A stretch of DNA of 64,000 nucleotides from NCBI RefSeq assembly GCF_022965805.1, contig NC_133116.1, forward strand, positions 6,964,601 through 7,028,600, given 5' to 3'. The position numbers were made by a program, and so were the translations under genes. Shown here one piece after another: positions 36,816 through 48,911 of this stretch. The stretch is from Primulina eburnea. Lineage: Eukaryota > Streptophyta > Magnoliopsida > Lamiales > Gesneriaceae. Numbering within the stretch: the stretch's first letter is position 1; each line of letters opens with the position of its first letter. The notes below the pieces were generated by a model. The model did no database searches and had not been told where the DNA came from. It saw nothing but the letters and a program-made list of their open reading frames with translations.

Positions 36816-38157
36816 TTAAATATTAGAATTATTATATTCTTCCCATAAGTGCTCAATTAATGCATTTCGTAGTTCATAGTGAGCATCTCTGTTTTTTATT
36901 TTCTTATACCGAGAGAGAAATTCTTTGAATCTTGTACTTTCGTCATTGACCACCATTTCCACATCGGCAAGTGGTGCTTCCCTTGCATCTTCAATTGGTG
37001 CACTGAGGTCACGTTCATCTTCAATAATCATGTTGTGCATGATAATGCATGCTGTCATTATATCATGCAAATTGTTTTTACGACACGAACGTGCTGGATT
37101 TGCCACGATTGCAAATCGAGATTGAAGAACACCAAATGCTCGCTCCACATCTTTCCTACACGACTCTTGTTTCATAGCAAAATATCTTTTTTTCGGTCCA
37201 AGTGGGTTACTGATAGTTTGCACAATAGTTGATCACTTTGGGTAGATACCATCTGCTAGGTAATAGCCAGTATGATATTCTTTGTCAAAAATAGTATAAT
37301 TGGCAGGAGGAGCAATGCCTTGAGCCAAATTTGAAAATATATTGGATGCCTCTAAATTATTGATGTCATTATTTGATCCAGGCATACTAAAATATGCGTG
37401 CCATATCCACAGATCATAATCGGCCACTGCTTCTAAAATAATTGTTGGAGACCCACTTCGACCTGAATATTGCCCAGCCCAAGCAGTAGGACAGTTCTTC
37501 CACTTCCAATGCATACAATCCAGACTTCCCAACATTCCTGGAAAGCCTCGTTGTTTACCAATATGCAAGAGTCGAGCAAACATCGTTGGCTGTTGGAGCT
37601 CGTAAGTATTGGGCTCCAAAAACTTCCACCACTGCTCGACAAAACCGTTGCAAGCATTCAATTGCAGTTGACTCTCCTATTTTGATGTATTCATCGGTCG
37701 CATCCGCGGCCATGGCATATGCTAACATTCGAATTGCAGCTGTTGCTTTCTGATTAGTTGATAACCCTAGTCGTCCCAAGCCATCACTGCGTTGTATGAA
37801 GTAGCTATCATGATTCTTGACACCATCCACAATGTGAAGGAATAGATGACGAGACATCCGAAATCGTCGTCGAAAAATACCTTCATGAAATCTGGGATTT
37901 TCAGCAAAATAGTCGTTGAACAAATTCTGATCGGCTATTTCTCTATCGCGGTGAATTACAATGTGACCTGGAATGGATCCTCTTCTCGGACATTCGTTAA
38001 CTTGTTGATTGATGTAGGTGTGTAGTATCGTATTGCGTGCATGAATATGGCTAATGATTGCTCCTTGAATCTCATCAATGGCTTTATCGACGATCAAATA
38101 ATTAGTAGTTTCATCTTCATTATCGGATAATGACGATGAGCCTGATGAAGAATTCAT
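36816..38157 (-). pseudogene. PIF/Harbinger DDE transposase (HARBI1-like), frameshifted and with a stop
   Basis: Reading down the minus strand from the ATG at 38157, the N-terminal half is MNSSSGSSSLSDNEDETTNY, then a helical DNA-binding-like region (RRRFRMSRHLFLHIVDGVK). The DDE nuclease follows: the first Asp in LGSLDCMHW, the second in MPGSNNDIN, the Glu in VERAFGVLQSRF. It ends at 36816. The family cuts and pastes the element at TTA/TAA sites. Two lesions separate the catalytic residues: an extra base in the T run at about 37578-37583 (read on the minus strand) shifts the frame ahead of the first Asp, and a TGA at about 37230-37232 stands where Trp is expected, between the second Asp and the Glu. 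Both are single-base changes, so inactivation looks fairly recent. Confidence 0.9.
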
Positions 38158-38908
38158 TTCTTTTAATATAAATTGTTTGAAAAATGTATACCACGAATTA
38201 GAGTTTATATAGAATTTATAAAGATAATATGGATTAGATTTCCTATCTCGAAATCTTTTCATCCATAGAATTAGATTTCATTAGATAAGGAATCTCATCC
38301 AATGGCATAGATAAGGAATCTCATCCAATGGTGATCTCATCCTTGTAACATCCGTAGGATTAGATTTTGGTAATCTCATCCGACGGATGACACACAGATG
38401 AGATTTCAATGGCGATATTGGAGGATCATGATCTGGTTTACCAGATTACTAAATATCATTTAATAAATTTTATTGTTTGTATCGTAATTTTGTTGTTTGT
38501 TTGTTGTTGTTTTTAAAATTATTTCGTATTATGCTGTAAAATGTATCATTTTAATGTACTAGTATAATTTGGTTGTTTATTAAATTAATTTAAAATCTAT
38601 TTAATTTTTTAAAAAAAGTTTTAAAAAAATATAAATTAAAGTTTAAGTTTCAAGAGAAAAATATTTTAAAATTTTTAAAAATAAAAATATTAATTATATA
38701 ATTAATATATAATAAAATATTAAATATTTATAAATTTAAAAACAAATAAAAAAATTAAAAAAAAATAAAAGATTTGTGCTGCGCCACATCTAGAGTTGGA
38801 CTTAGAACAACTCTAGTCCAGCACCATTTTTGGTGCTGGATTGGAGTGAAAAACCTTGCTCCACAATGGAGCAATTCCATTGTGGAGCAAGGGTTGGAGA
38901 TGGTCTTA

Positions 38909-39606
38909 AGCATTTGGATTGTGCAAATCGATTCCTCGCCATTCGTGATTAATGTCAGAAGGTCGTTAATTACTAATATATTAGAAAGAATGTTAGTAAA
39001 TCAACTATGAAAGATACTAAATTGAATCATGTTTTTATTCAATTTGTATACGATATTCATGTTAATTTCCATCGATTTTTTTTTTATAAAATGATGTTAG
39101 TTTTTTTTTTAGTGGGAAAAATGTGCTCTTGCACAAATCGTGTGTGGTTTGATTTCATCAGTTTCATTTGAAAATTTGCGAAAGCTAAATTATAATTCAT
39201 TAATTTGCACTTTGCACCTTGCGCCATCGGTCGGCTTATATATACCAGATGATAGATTCATAAAATTAATATTATGGCGTTCAAACTTCGAAATATTTAA
39301 TATTTAAAAAAATGATTTTCAAACCAAAAAATGTTTGGGGAGAGGAGAATTTCACCATGAATGATTAATACTACAAAACCACGTTCAAAAACATAGAATT
39401 CAAAGTGTCAATTGTAGAACTAAAATGTTTCGATTCTAATAGAAAGTGAAATATGGCTCCAATTTCGTTTCTTGATTGCTTCGATCATTGTTCGAATCGG
39501 TTTAATTTGTGATTCCAAGGTAATCGAGCTTGAGATCCAATCTGGTTGTAATAGAAAAAAGTAGTTTAAGAACTGTGAGTGATTTAGAAGTCAACAAATG
39601 AATCCG
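38909..39606. other. Intergenic 3' of the CYP704B1-type gene
   Basis: No gene is seen. It should contain the 3' untranslated region and polyadenylation site of the minus-strand P450 gene just below 39607. Confidence 0.4.
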
Positions 39607-42246
39607 TCAAGAAACTTCTGGGCGTCTTGAAACTTTAAGTTTCAATCCGTCCGCCATGGATAGAATTGTCATCATCCTGTATTTCACTGTGTGCCCTGGA
39701 ACCAATTTGAATTCATAGAATCTACACAAAATGGCGAGTGCCATCTTCATCTGTAGATATGCAGAGTCCTTCCCTAGGCATATCCTTGGTCCTGCCTGAA
39801 TTCAGAGATACTATCATGATGATTTGGCTTTAAAATGATGATTTGGATCATTGTTTCAGGAAAAGATTCACGGGTTCCTTTTGTTTGTCAATGATTAGTC
39901 TACTTTTTTAGGATTTTGCTTGGATCAGTTTTTGTTGTTCTATATATTTTGCTTTTGCTTGATTTACCTGGAATGCAGTGAATTTGAAAGGAGATATATT
40001 TTGGAAGATTCCGTCTTTGAGCCATCTCTCAGGGTTGAATGAAGCTGCATCTGCGCCCCAATTGTACTCCATTCTTCCCATTGAGTACGGGACATATGTC
40101 ACCATGCCTCCGGCCTTTACTTTGGTTCCATCTGGTAAAACATCGTCCTCTGAAATCCCTTTTGGATCCTGTAAAAGAAGTGTTTGTTACGATTATAATA
40201 ATTGTTTTGCTTGGGATTTACTGAGAAATACTTAACCTGAGGAACGGCTGGGTATAATCGAAGTGTTTCTGTTATCACAGCGTGCAAGTAGTACAGTTTT
40301 CCCAATGAGTCATAGTTCAAAAGCCCTGCAAATTGTGCTGCTCTTTGGTCGAAAGATTCTTGATCCTCTTTGTGATAATTGTTTAATGTGATACCTTCTT
40401 CTTTTGCTCGATCTTCTTCTAGTTTTTTTAATTCTAAGTAAAGTTTCTTGGCTACTGTCTCGTGAGTCATTATCATATAGGTCGCCCATGCAAGAGTTGT
40501 CGCAGTTGTATCACGACCGGCGATAACAAAATTTAGGACAACATCTCTGAGGCTTTTTTCGGTCATATTACTCTCGGGATCTTTACTCAGTTCAACGAAT
40601 CTTGAAAGTATGTCATGCTTGATCTAGCAGTTTTTTTATTCACAAGACCAAGTAAAAGAATTTGTGAAAATCAGAAGAGCCTCTTGTTTTGTGTTTGTGA
40701 CTAAGTTGAAATCTAGTTACCTTGTCATCTTTATTATTCCCTTTGGCTTCATCTATTTCTGCCTTCCTTGTCCTGATGACAGAGTATGTAAAATCATCGA
40801 TCGTTTTAATGCTTTGATCGAGCACTGATTCTGATCCAATGTTAAAGAACTTCTTTGCTTTCCACAAAGGGTCAATGAATCTAAGAGTCACTATCATGTT
40901 TGCTGTATCAAAGGCCTTTGCAAACTGATTGTCTGGTAAATCTGGAGCCAAAGTGCCTATTTCCACTCCAAATCCAACCTTACATATCGAGTCAAGAGTC
41001 ATCCTCATCAAAAGTTCCTGGAGAGTTGATAATCTTAAGCTCAAATTGCAGGATAGTTTTTAAAAAATTTCACAACCAGATTGATACGGAACAATTTTGC
41101 GTAATCATACTTCAAGAATCAAGTTGTTTGATAGTTTGAGCATGCAATTTTAGTGATTGGTTTTCCATTTGAAAATAATAACCAAATGAGTTCTTTTGTT
41201 TTCCTTTCTGTTATTAATTCCACAAATGTGTTAAAAAATTCCAAAAATGGTTATTTTACCTGCATGTCTACTTTCTGGTTATTGTGAGCTGATTGACTTA
41301 GAATTGCACAAAGTTTTAGGCTATATTCTCTGAAAACCACTGTACTGAAATCCCTCAAATTTTTGGAAGCAAATTCAAAGCTAGCTGTCTTCCTTTGTTT
41401 TCTCCAGAGCTCCCCATCAACATTGAAAATGCCATCTCCTAGCAGGACTTCCATATATGAATGATACACTTCACCCTTCAACAATATACATATTTTTTTT
41501 ATAAGTAACATATAAAGGGAAAAACAGATTCTCCTCTGTAGATAAAATTTAGATAATCGCCAACGGTTCTGTCTTTTAGTTGCAGGACAATGGGGCAAGG
41601 CAGACAAAATATATCATTCCCTCGCCAATTTTTTTGAGCGTGAAGACCGAATAAAAAATCTGTTAATACCATTCTTGTCTACGTGAAGGACTCAGTTACG
41701 CAATACGAAAATGATATCAAAATTTTTGGGGGACAATGCTCATACATTTGAAAAAGCTATACATACATTCAAATCTCCAATCTGTCAAGATCTCTTCATG
41801 TCGTCCTTCGATTGAGATAAAATTTGTGAGAATTCTGCTAGATTTTGATCAATATTTGCTAATGAAATCTAGACAAATAATTACTATTTTGTTGCTTTGA
41901 TCATTTGCAGGACATTGAAAATTGAAACTAGAGTTTACATCATCATCACCTTTGGATAGTTACTGAAGTTTGTTTTCAGCACATGCTCCACATTGGCTGG
42001 ATCTGCAATGTATGTATACGTCATGAACGGCATTGGCACCACTACTGTTCTTGACTTGGCCAAATACTCGACCAGCCAATCGTGCATCCTGTCGTAATTC
42101 ATCAGCTGTTCGATGGAAGCTCCTAAGAACGGCCATGTTTTGGGACCTTTTACGTTCCTCTGCTTCAATCTGTGGATGAAAATCCATGAAGCCAACATGC
42201 AACAAAGCACTACAAAGATTCTTGCAAGGCTTCCCTCTTCTTCCAT
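39607..42246 (-). CDS. CYP704B1: Cytochrome P450, CYP704B1-type fatty-acid omega-hydroxylase
   Basis: Six minus-strand exons: 42246-41950, 41475-41260, 41017-40721, 40623-40237, 40168-39968 and 39795-39607. All are phase 0, giving 1587 nt and 528 residues. The N-terminus is a membrane anchor (residues about 8-25), placing it in the endoplasmic reticulum, followed by KGPKTWPFLG. P450 signatures are complete: the oxygen-activating I-helix AGRDTT (305-310), ETLR of the K helix (389-392), NPERW, and the haem loop FQAGPRICLG with ligand Cys at about 472. The blocks GEVYHSYMEVLLGDGIFN and TLDSICKVGFGVEIGTLAP match CYP704B1, which omega-hydroxylates long-chain fatty acids for sporopollenin of the pollen exine. 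That role implies tapetum expression. No defect is seen. Confidence is high for family and structure, good for the subfamily. Confidence 0.95.
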
Positions 42247-42286
42247 GTTGTATAATATCTGATGATCATGAGAAATTAAAATGTCA

Positions 42287-42294
42287 TTTATATA
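42287..42294 (-). promoter_or_regulatory. TATA box of the CYP704B1-type gene
   Basis: The minus strand reads TATATAAA about 41 bp before the ATG. This would give a very short 5' leader. Confidence 0.5.
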
Positions 42295-42474
42295 GAGTGT
42301 GATTGATTATATTATTGGAATAGTAGTTGGAGTATAGGTTCTTGAAATCTTTAGCTCAACAATATTTGCATGATTCTGCTAGGTTAAAGAATTCTTCATA
42401 TTATTGGTGTCTCCAACCTAATTCAATAATCGGCAAAAGATGAGGTAAAGTTGATTCTTTACGGTAGAGTAGAT

Positions 42475-42620
42475 GCTACCTGTGGGGACAGTGTCCTCAC
42501 AGGATCTCAGCCATTGATTTTACATAGTGATTAAATCTGGGCCTTTGATCACTTCATGGGGTGTATGTGTGTTTAAATCTGGGCCTTTGATCACCTCATG
42601 GGACAGTGCCTCACAAGGTA
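42475..42620 (+). repeat. Dispersed repeat with an internal duplication
   Basis: It shares GACAGTGTCC...CACAGGATCT...CCATTGATTTTA with 24465-24610. Inside it a 28-base unit beginning AAATCTGGGCCTTTGATCAC is present twice (42533-42560 and 42575-42602). Confidence 0.5.
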
Positions 42621-44912
42621 GGGTGAAATAAACCATTCTTTACCATTGTCCCATGCATTTTAAATGAAAACTAATGTATTATACTCCCAAGTATTTTTTT
42701 TTAATTTTTTTTCTAATATGAGATAGAAGATCAACCTTGTATGTTTGTCTCTTTATAATTTTGATCATCTATGTTTTCGAATTTCAGTCTTAATCTGTTA
42801 TTTTTATTTATTTTTTTTTTGCAATGTAAAACTATTTTTCTGCGTGATTACAAAATTAAAATTTATGTTCAATTTTTAAAAATATACATATTTTAACGGG
42901 GTCGTCCCAATTCGGATCCAAACCTGGGCATCATAATAGGCCTCGTCATTTCCAAAAAGCCCAACTTCAGAAAGCTCGCATTCATCTTGTGTTGGGCCAG
43001 CTCTAATCAACAACACGTGGAAGTATGATTTTATATTTATTTTTCAAAAAAAAATAAAATCCAAACTCGATACACGTGGATTTTAAGATTTTATGATTTT
43101 ATATATTTATTTATGAGTTGTGAGACATATCTCCATCACGATTCGATTAATAAAAAATATTATTTTTTATGCTAAACATATTATTTATCACTTTAAGTTT
43201 GACCAAACTCTTACAAAAATAGATCTGAATAGTCTAATAAGAAATATACTATTATGACAAACTTAAAAAATGGATTGCACGAGATCAATAAACACTTGCA
43301 TTTTTTTTTAAAAAAAAACTATCAACAGTTATTTCGTTTTTGAAAATGTAAAAATTTATATTTTAATGCAATAAATCAAATTTAATAACTATCAAAAATT
43401 TAAATTTACTTATTTTTTATTATATCAAATTTTAGCATATATCTATTATAACATGGCTTCATCACTTGTCTAAAATAATGCTAGGTGTAATGTAAATAAA
43501 GACGGAATCAAGATTTTGATTCAGTGTAGGCAATAATATACTAATTAATAAAACAAAAAAGGACATCAGTAATCAGTTAATCGAAAACTATAAATAATGT
43601 GTTATAGGATTCAAACACAAGCTACGCAAGGTCAGAAACATCCGTTAGTTGATTAAAAGCCCTGGAAAAATGATGAAGAATAATGTGAACATAATCCACA
43701 ATCAAAATAAAACCTAATAGAAAATATAAAATCTACGATCGAAAAATATGGATGGATTCATTCTCGATAAAAAAAAGACACAAAATTTGAAAAATAATTG
43801 AATGATCGAAGAAGATTGAAGGAAAAAATGAACCTAAAATTTGGTGAAAATCCTAGATTTTGTAGAGAATATGAAATAAGAAATTGTAAATAATATGAAT
43901 TCGAATAACTGTTAATCAAAGCAAATGAAGTCTGGCACTCATGAGGAAAAACCAATAGTGCAATAGCAAGTAAAAATTTAAATATTTGATTCAGTAAAAA
44001 TTTAAATATTTGATTCTAAAATTTGAATCTATTAATTATTAAGGAAAAATATTGTTGTTTTTTGTGTTTATTATATTGTGTGTGTGTGTTTGTTTGTTTT
44101 TTTTTTTTTTAAAAAAATAATAATTAGTATAGGCCTTAGCTGGCTCCGCGCATGAATGTAAACAAATTGTAGATGACTCTATTTTAAATGAGTATGTAGG
44201 TCTCTTGTCAGATGCTTTCACATATATTTATCTGTGAGATGAGTACTTAATCATGTCCAAATTTATAGTAAAAATTAATATTTTTCATGATTAAAGGAAC
44301 CAAATGCTTCTTTAATTGACCAAATTCAAGATATCTATAGTTTTACATCAATGGATTTTGGTTCAAAACTGTCTGAGACATGTGAATTGAGTAACTTATG
44401 TGTTAGCCACACATGCTCTTTTTACTAATCAAATTGTTAAGACTTTTTGATTAGCAATTTGATCTTATAATTTTTACCATGCTTATATATGTGTGTGTGT
44501 ATAGTATGATTATATATAAATATTGTATTGAATTTTATAAGTTCAATTATGTTGAAAAATTTAATTCGAAATGTAGAAATGAAATCAACAATTGGATCGG
44601 AGCCATTTGACAATAAAGTAGAGAATTAATAATCGTGTCAGAATTTTTTTGAAATGAGTCGTAAATGCTTAGAAAATCGAGAAGGGCCTGCCGTTAGCGT
44701 TATTATATATATGGATAAATTATCACCTCAATTATGAAATTCCCTGCCAACTGCCTAATAGATATTAACTTTTTTTTTTGTTAAAATATTTAATTTTGAA
44801 TAATAAATGTACACTATTCGCTACACTTTACATCAAAGTTACCTGCTGAATTTGAGAGGCATAATTTTGGGTTGAAATAAATTATTTTGCCTATATATCT
44901 TATTAGTTGGTT

Positions 44913-44935
<23 letters not shown>
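42621..44935. other. Intergenic, AT-rich
   Basis: No gene is supported. A partial 182-bp-family remnant lies at about 44190-44290 (TCTGTGAGATGAGTACTTAA, TAATATTTTTCATGATT). Confidence 0.4.

Positions 44936-45007
<72 letters not shown>
44916..45007. repeat. Compound (GT)n(AT)n microsatellite
   Basis: A (GT)n run of about 20 bases is followed by about 70 bases of AT repeat. Confidence 0.95.
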
Positions 45008-45010
<3 letters not shown>

Positions 45011-45204
45011 CTCGAGAGAGTCAAGCATGATCCACTATTGAGAGATTTGATATATTGAATAAGTGCGTCTATAATTTGAGGTGGAGTAGAATTCTGGTTA
45101 GGCCAAACTGAAAATCTTATAAATATAGATAACTTCCGGTTGATATACACAATTGCACAACAACATAATACACCACATACAATATACAAATATTCTCCCT
45201 TTCG

Positions 45205-45265
45205 TAGGGGTGAGCAAGATTTCGGTTAAACCGAATTAACCGAATTAATCGAATACTCACCCCTA
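45205..45265. mobile_element. 61-bp inverted-repeat element
   Basis: Bounded by TAGGGGTGAG and the exact inverse CTCACCCCTA. The interior repeats CCGAATTAA. The flanks CCCTTTCG and CCCTCTGG agree at 6 of 8 positions. It looks like a minimal hAT-type derivative. The same TAGGGGTGAG end occurs alone at about 52202. Confidence 0.5.
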
Positions 45266-46077
45266 CCCTCTGGTAGTTCTCGGAGAATCACAAGTTATCT
45301 CCAAGGGTTTAAAGCGTGCACATGATCAAAATATTCTAGTGATATTTCAATGACAACAAAAAGAAAAAAATACTGTTAATGGAATTTATTTTTGGGATTT
45401 CCTCGTAGATCACGTCAGAGATCCAATAACAAATATGTGCCTTATTCCGCTTAATAGGTACACACGATTTATTGTTTTACGCAATATGACATGTATCTTT
45501 CTGGACTCATGAGACTAACATTCTGATATTTCAGCACTCATGTAGATGCACTGTGCACTATCGTGAGTATAAAGAAATAAAGATATGTGTTACTAACAAC
45601 TATAGTTTTTGACCTAATAGTAAATATTTGATCTTAACAAGTTAAATAGGGATAAATTCGGTGCCTACTACTCAATCAAAGGATTCTGGTCAGGGAACAA
45701 CATCAGAACCACTTGAGATCAATTATTTTGTTTTACATAGCAATTATTCCTTTCCTTTGTACGATGTGAGTTAGGAAAAAGAAGTTTAAAACGACTTATG
45801 TACAATATATTACTATAGCAATTACTATAGCAATTTAAGTGAACTATTTTCGAAAAACTAGAATGGATACAAAATAATTGTTGTAGAGGTTTATTGTGCA
45901 TTCATGCTTGTGCGGTCTTGGAACGCGACAGTTTGATTCCGATAATTTCTCCCTATATCTCAATCGCTTGTTAATTATTGTTTTTCATCCGTATGAAAAT
46001 CACTCACCATTTTGTTTAAGATCAAATTTTATCTATCGGTTTAATTTATTTTATTAAAGTCAAATCCCTCGTTGAAT
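45266..46077. other. Intergenic, nothing recognised
   Basis: No gene or clear repeat is seen. Confidence 0.4.
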
Positions 46078-46082
46078 TTATT

Positions 46083-46432
46083 TGTAGAACCGAGCGTTTG
46101 CCGTTTTACCAAAAGCTATAGCTGGTGGTAATGGTGCAATTCAAATCTTTTAAACCCCACAACAACTTAAGTACCACGGTTCGATCTCTCTACCAAGCAG
46201 GTACAATTATTGCACCCAACAATCTTCCTCCCAATAATTGCACTTCTTGCAATCAATGAGAATCGAACCCGTGAGCTTGGCTCTGATACCAATTGTAGGA
46301 CTGAGCGCTTGCCGGTTTACCAAAAGCTATAGCTGATTGTAATGATGCAACTCAAATCTTTTAAACCGCACAGCAGCCCAAGCATCACGGTTTGATCACT
46401 CTATCAAGTAGGGACAATTGTTACACCCAACA
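46083..46432 (-). mobile_element. TRIM retrotransposon, complete
   Basis: Two 139-bp LTRs in direct orientation (46294-46432 as the 5' LTR on the minus strand, 46083-46221 as the 3' LTR) start TGTTGGGTG and end CTACA. Between them, on the minus strand, is TGGTATCAGAGCC (46291-46279), the initiator-Met tRNA primer-binding site, and a polypurine tract GGGAGGAAGAT just before the 3' LTR. A 5-bp duplication TTATT flanks it (46078-46082 and 46433-46437). It encodes nothing and needs another element's proteins. Confidence 0.9.
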
Positions 46433-46490
46433 TTATTTTATGCGACTTTAATTAAGACAATCATAATATTTTTTTTGAAGGGAAAAAAGC

Positions 46491-47048
46491 AGTGTTCTAA
46501 AAAGCCCGCTTAAGCGCATTTAAACTTGAAACTCGACAAAAACTCCCCGCTTCGGAGAAAAGCGGTGAAACTGTAGTTTGACCGAATTAAGCATAATTAA
46601 GACGTTTAATTAAGTGTGATTAAGCACAATTAATCGCGTCTATTTATTTTTAAAATTTTTTATTTTGAATGTATGTCTTTTTATTTTAAAATCATGAACT
46701 AGGTTTATAATTTTGATGTTTATTTTTTAAATTTAATTATGATTTAACATTTCTGATAATGATTTGACAATATTTTAGTATTTTTTAACGTGGTATAGTT
46801 GCAAAAACAAATAAATATTGTAATTTTGAGATTTTTATGTTTTTATAAATATGAGAATTAATGCATCAGACTTAAATTATCATATTTATGTATTATTTTA
46901 TCTATTTATTGGTTTAATATAATTATAATTACACTAAAGATAAAAAAAACGTTTTTTCACGTTTAAGCATGTGCTAATCTCGTTTAAGCTTGAAAAGCTT
47001 GGAGCTCGACATCCGCGCTTCGGGGCGATTCACGTTTTTTAGAGCCTT
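46491..47048. mobile_element. Non-autonomous DNA transposon, GTTCTAAAAA-ended
   Basis: The left end AGTGTTCTAAAAA and the inverted right end AAGGCTCTAAAAA are imperfectly complementary. GC-rich subterminal blocks (GCTTAAGCGC, GCTTCGGAGAAAAGCGG at the left; CCGCGCTTCGGGGCGATTC at the right) are also mutually inverted. The flanks GAAAAAAGC and GGAAAAAGT agree at 7 of 9 positions. The superfamily is uncertain (possibly Mutator-like). Confidence 0.55.
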
Positions 47049-47057
47049 GGAAAAAGT

Positions 47058-48524
47058 AGTTTTTTTAAATAAAAAAAAACTAATTTGAACTCGATCTCAG
47101 TAATGCTCATTGATCAAGATAATGCCATTGCTATTCTCATTATAACTAGGAGTATATCACTGTTGGGCATGGAATTTAATGTTCGAGAGAGTCGGTAGCA
47201 ACTTAATAGTTTGGCCCCTTCCTTTTTGCTTCTCATTATATATCAGTGTGAAACATGAATTTTCTGATCATTTCAGACTTAAATGAGCAGTATTTACAAA
47301 CATAAAAATGTTGACGAAAAAAATAATAAATTTTAAAAAATAATATTAATACATATATTGAAATTCACAATTTTCGTCCTATATATTTGTCTATTTGCGA
47401 TACTGGTAATCGTTGTCGAATATCAGTTTTAATCTTCCACTTTTTTAGTCTTTAATATTAATGTAATCATCAGTTGCTAGTTCGAGTCATGTTATATCAT
47501 TGCTTAAAACAAGTAATCCAACAGTTACTTAGTATTTGTTTATATATTTTTGTGGCCGGGATTTTAAGCAATCAGTGAGAAATTTCACGTACGCCGAAAT
47601 AATGTATCCCAAAAAAAAAAAACAGCACGATATGATTCAATTTTACGTCGTTTCGACAAATTATTTTAAAAAATACTGTTTGACCAAGGTTATTCTCTAA
47701 AATTTCCCTTTTCGTCACATACTAATTAAACATTACTTTAAAAAAAAACATTTGTGGTCCAGTCAATTAATAAATTAAACAAGATTAAATTACACCATGC
47801 TAAAGTATCTATCAAGCATTCAGTCCCGAGGGAAGGGTAATAAAGTGTATCTGATCCCATGTCTATGCGTAATAATGTCTAGTTATATTATTTTCAGCAG
47901 AATATATCCCCTCAGCAGCTACTCTTTCAGTTGTGGGATCATGGGATTTAATCCTATCCCACGGATTGGTATAGGGTTAAAATCTAAAATCGTATGGGTC
48001 CCTGCTATTTAATATCATGATGCTGTTGAGTTACAATAAATTTTTGTATGTTCGATGAATGTATGCAAAATAAAAGCTTGAAAATTATCAAGAAGATAGG
48101 AACCAAAAATAAATCAGTCTTGATCATCGGTGTTATCAAATTTGGACAAGTTAAGGACCGAAAATGTTAGTGAAAAAAAGCTAGAAGATCCAGTAAAGGA
48201 TGTAGATATATGAAATTAACTTACCAATACTATATGCGGGGTATTTATTGATATTATAAGTATGAATTGTTCCAGGAAAATTGCAATTTTATGTTCGTTG
48301 TTTTGTGATTTTGGTCGTATATGATGTTCAATTTTAGTTTCAGTCTTGTATCTTTCAATTTTCGACAGTATTTTTTTCATCAGACACTTAAACATCAACG
48401 CTATGTCGGAGCCATATCGTCGTCGCATAAGTTCCACATCAACGTCACGTTGGGAAAAAAATGCTAAATTTGCAAAGATAACAGAGATTAATTTTAGATC
48501 TAGTACAAAAAATGAACACTATTA
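47058..48524. other. Intergenic, nothing recognised
   Basis: The open frame at 47797-48012 has no family resemblance. I see nothing else. Confidence 0.4.
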
Positions 48525-48533
48525 TTTAGAGAT

Positions 48534-48911
48534 GGCAAAAACTTGTGTGAGACGGTCTCACGGGTTATATTTGTGAGACGGATCTCTTATTTGGGTCATC
48601 CATGAAAAAGTATTATATTACTTTTTAGAGTGAGTCTCATGTGAGACCGTCTCACGGATCTTAATCTGTGAGACGGGTCAACCCTATCGATATTCACAAT
48701 AAAAAGTAATACTTTTAGCATAAAAAGTAATATTTTTTCATGGATGATCCAAATAAGAGATCCGTCTCACAAATACGACCCGTGAGACCGTCTCACATAA
48801 ATTTTTACCTACTTTTTATGCTAAGAGTATTACTTTATATTGTGAAAATATGTAGGGTTGACCCGTCTCACAGATTAAGATCCGTGAGACGGTCTCACAT
48901 GAAACCCATTC
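48534..48911 (+). mobile_element. 182-bp-family MITE, copy G, interrupted by copy H
   Basis: The outer copy starts GGCAAAAACTTGTGTGAGAC and ends ATGAAACCCATTC. Its flanks TTTAGAGAT (48525-48533) and TTTAGAGTT (48912-48920) agree at 8 of 9 positions. Its central TACTTTTTATGCTAAGAGT is split by copy H. Confidence 0.9.
48628..48809 (-). mobile_element. Nested 182-bp MITE, copy H
   Basis: It begins GAGTGAGTCTCATGTGAGAC and ends ACATAAATTTTTACC. It is flanked by an exact 9-bp duplication TACTTTTTA (48619-48627 and 48810-48818). The length is 182 bp. Because the interrupted sequence is known from other copies, this insertion fixes both element ends and the size of the target duplication. Confidence 0.95.

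Larger units (their letters stand above)
36370..38905 (-). mobile_element. PIF/Harbinger transposon, both ends intact
   Basis: Perfect 15-bp terminal inverted repeats GACCATCTCCAACCC (36370-36384, and inverted at 38891-38905) are flanked by TTA (36367-36369 and 38906-38908), the classic 3-bp target duplication of this superfamily. The element is 2536 bp. It holds a broken transposase gene on the minus strand, an (AT)n tract at about 36672-36746, and a tandem pair of ATAAGGAATCTCATCCAATG units at about 38284-38325. The second, MYB-like protein that Harbinger elements normally need is not visible, so the copy is not autonomous. Confidence 0.92.

Noticed and set aside
36879..37685. Plus-strand open frames opposite the Harbinger transposase
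   Set aside because: Antisense shadows of the transposase remnant.
47797..48012. 71-codon open frame
   Set aside because: No known domain, no coding-like context, flanked by AT-rich intergenic DNA.
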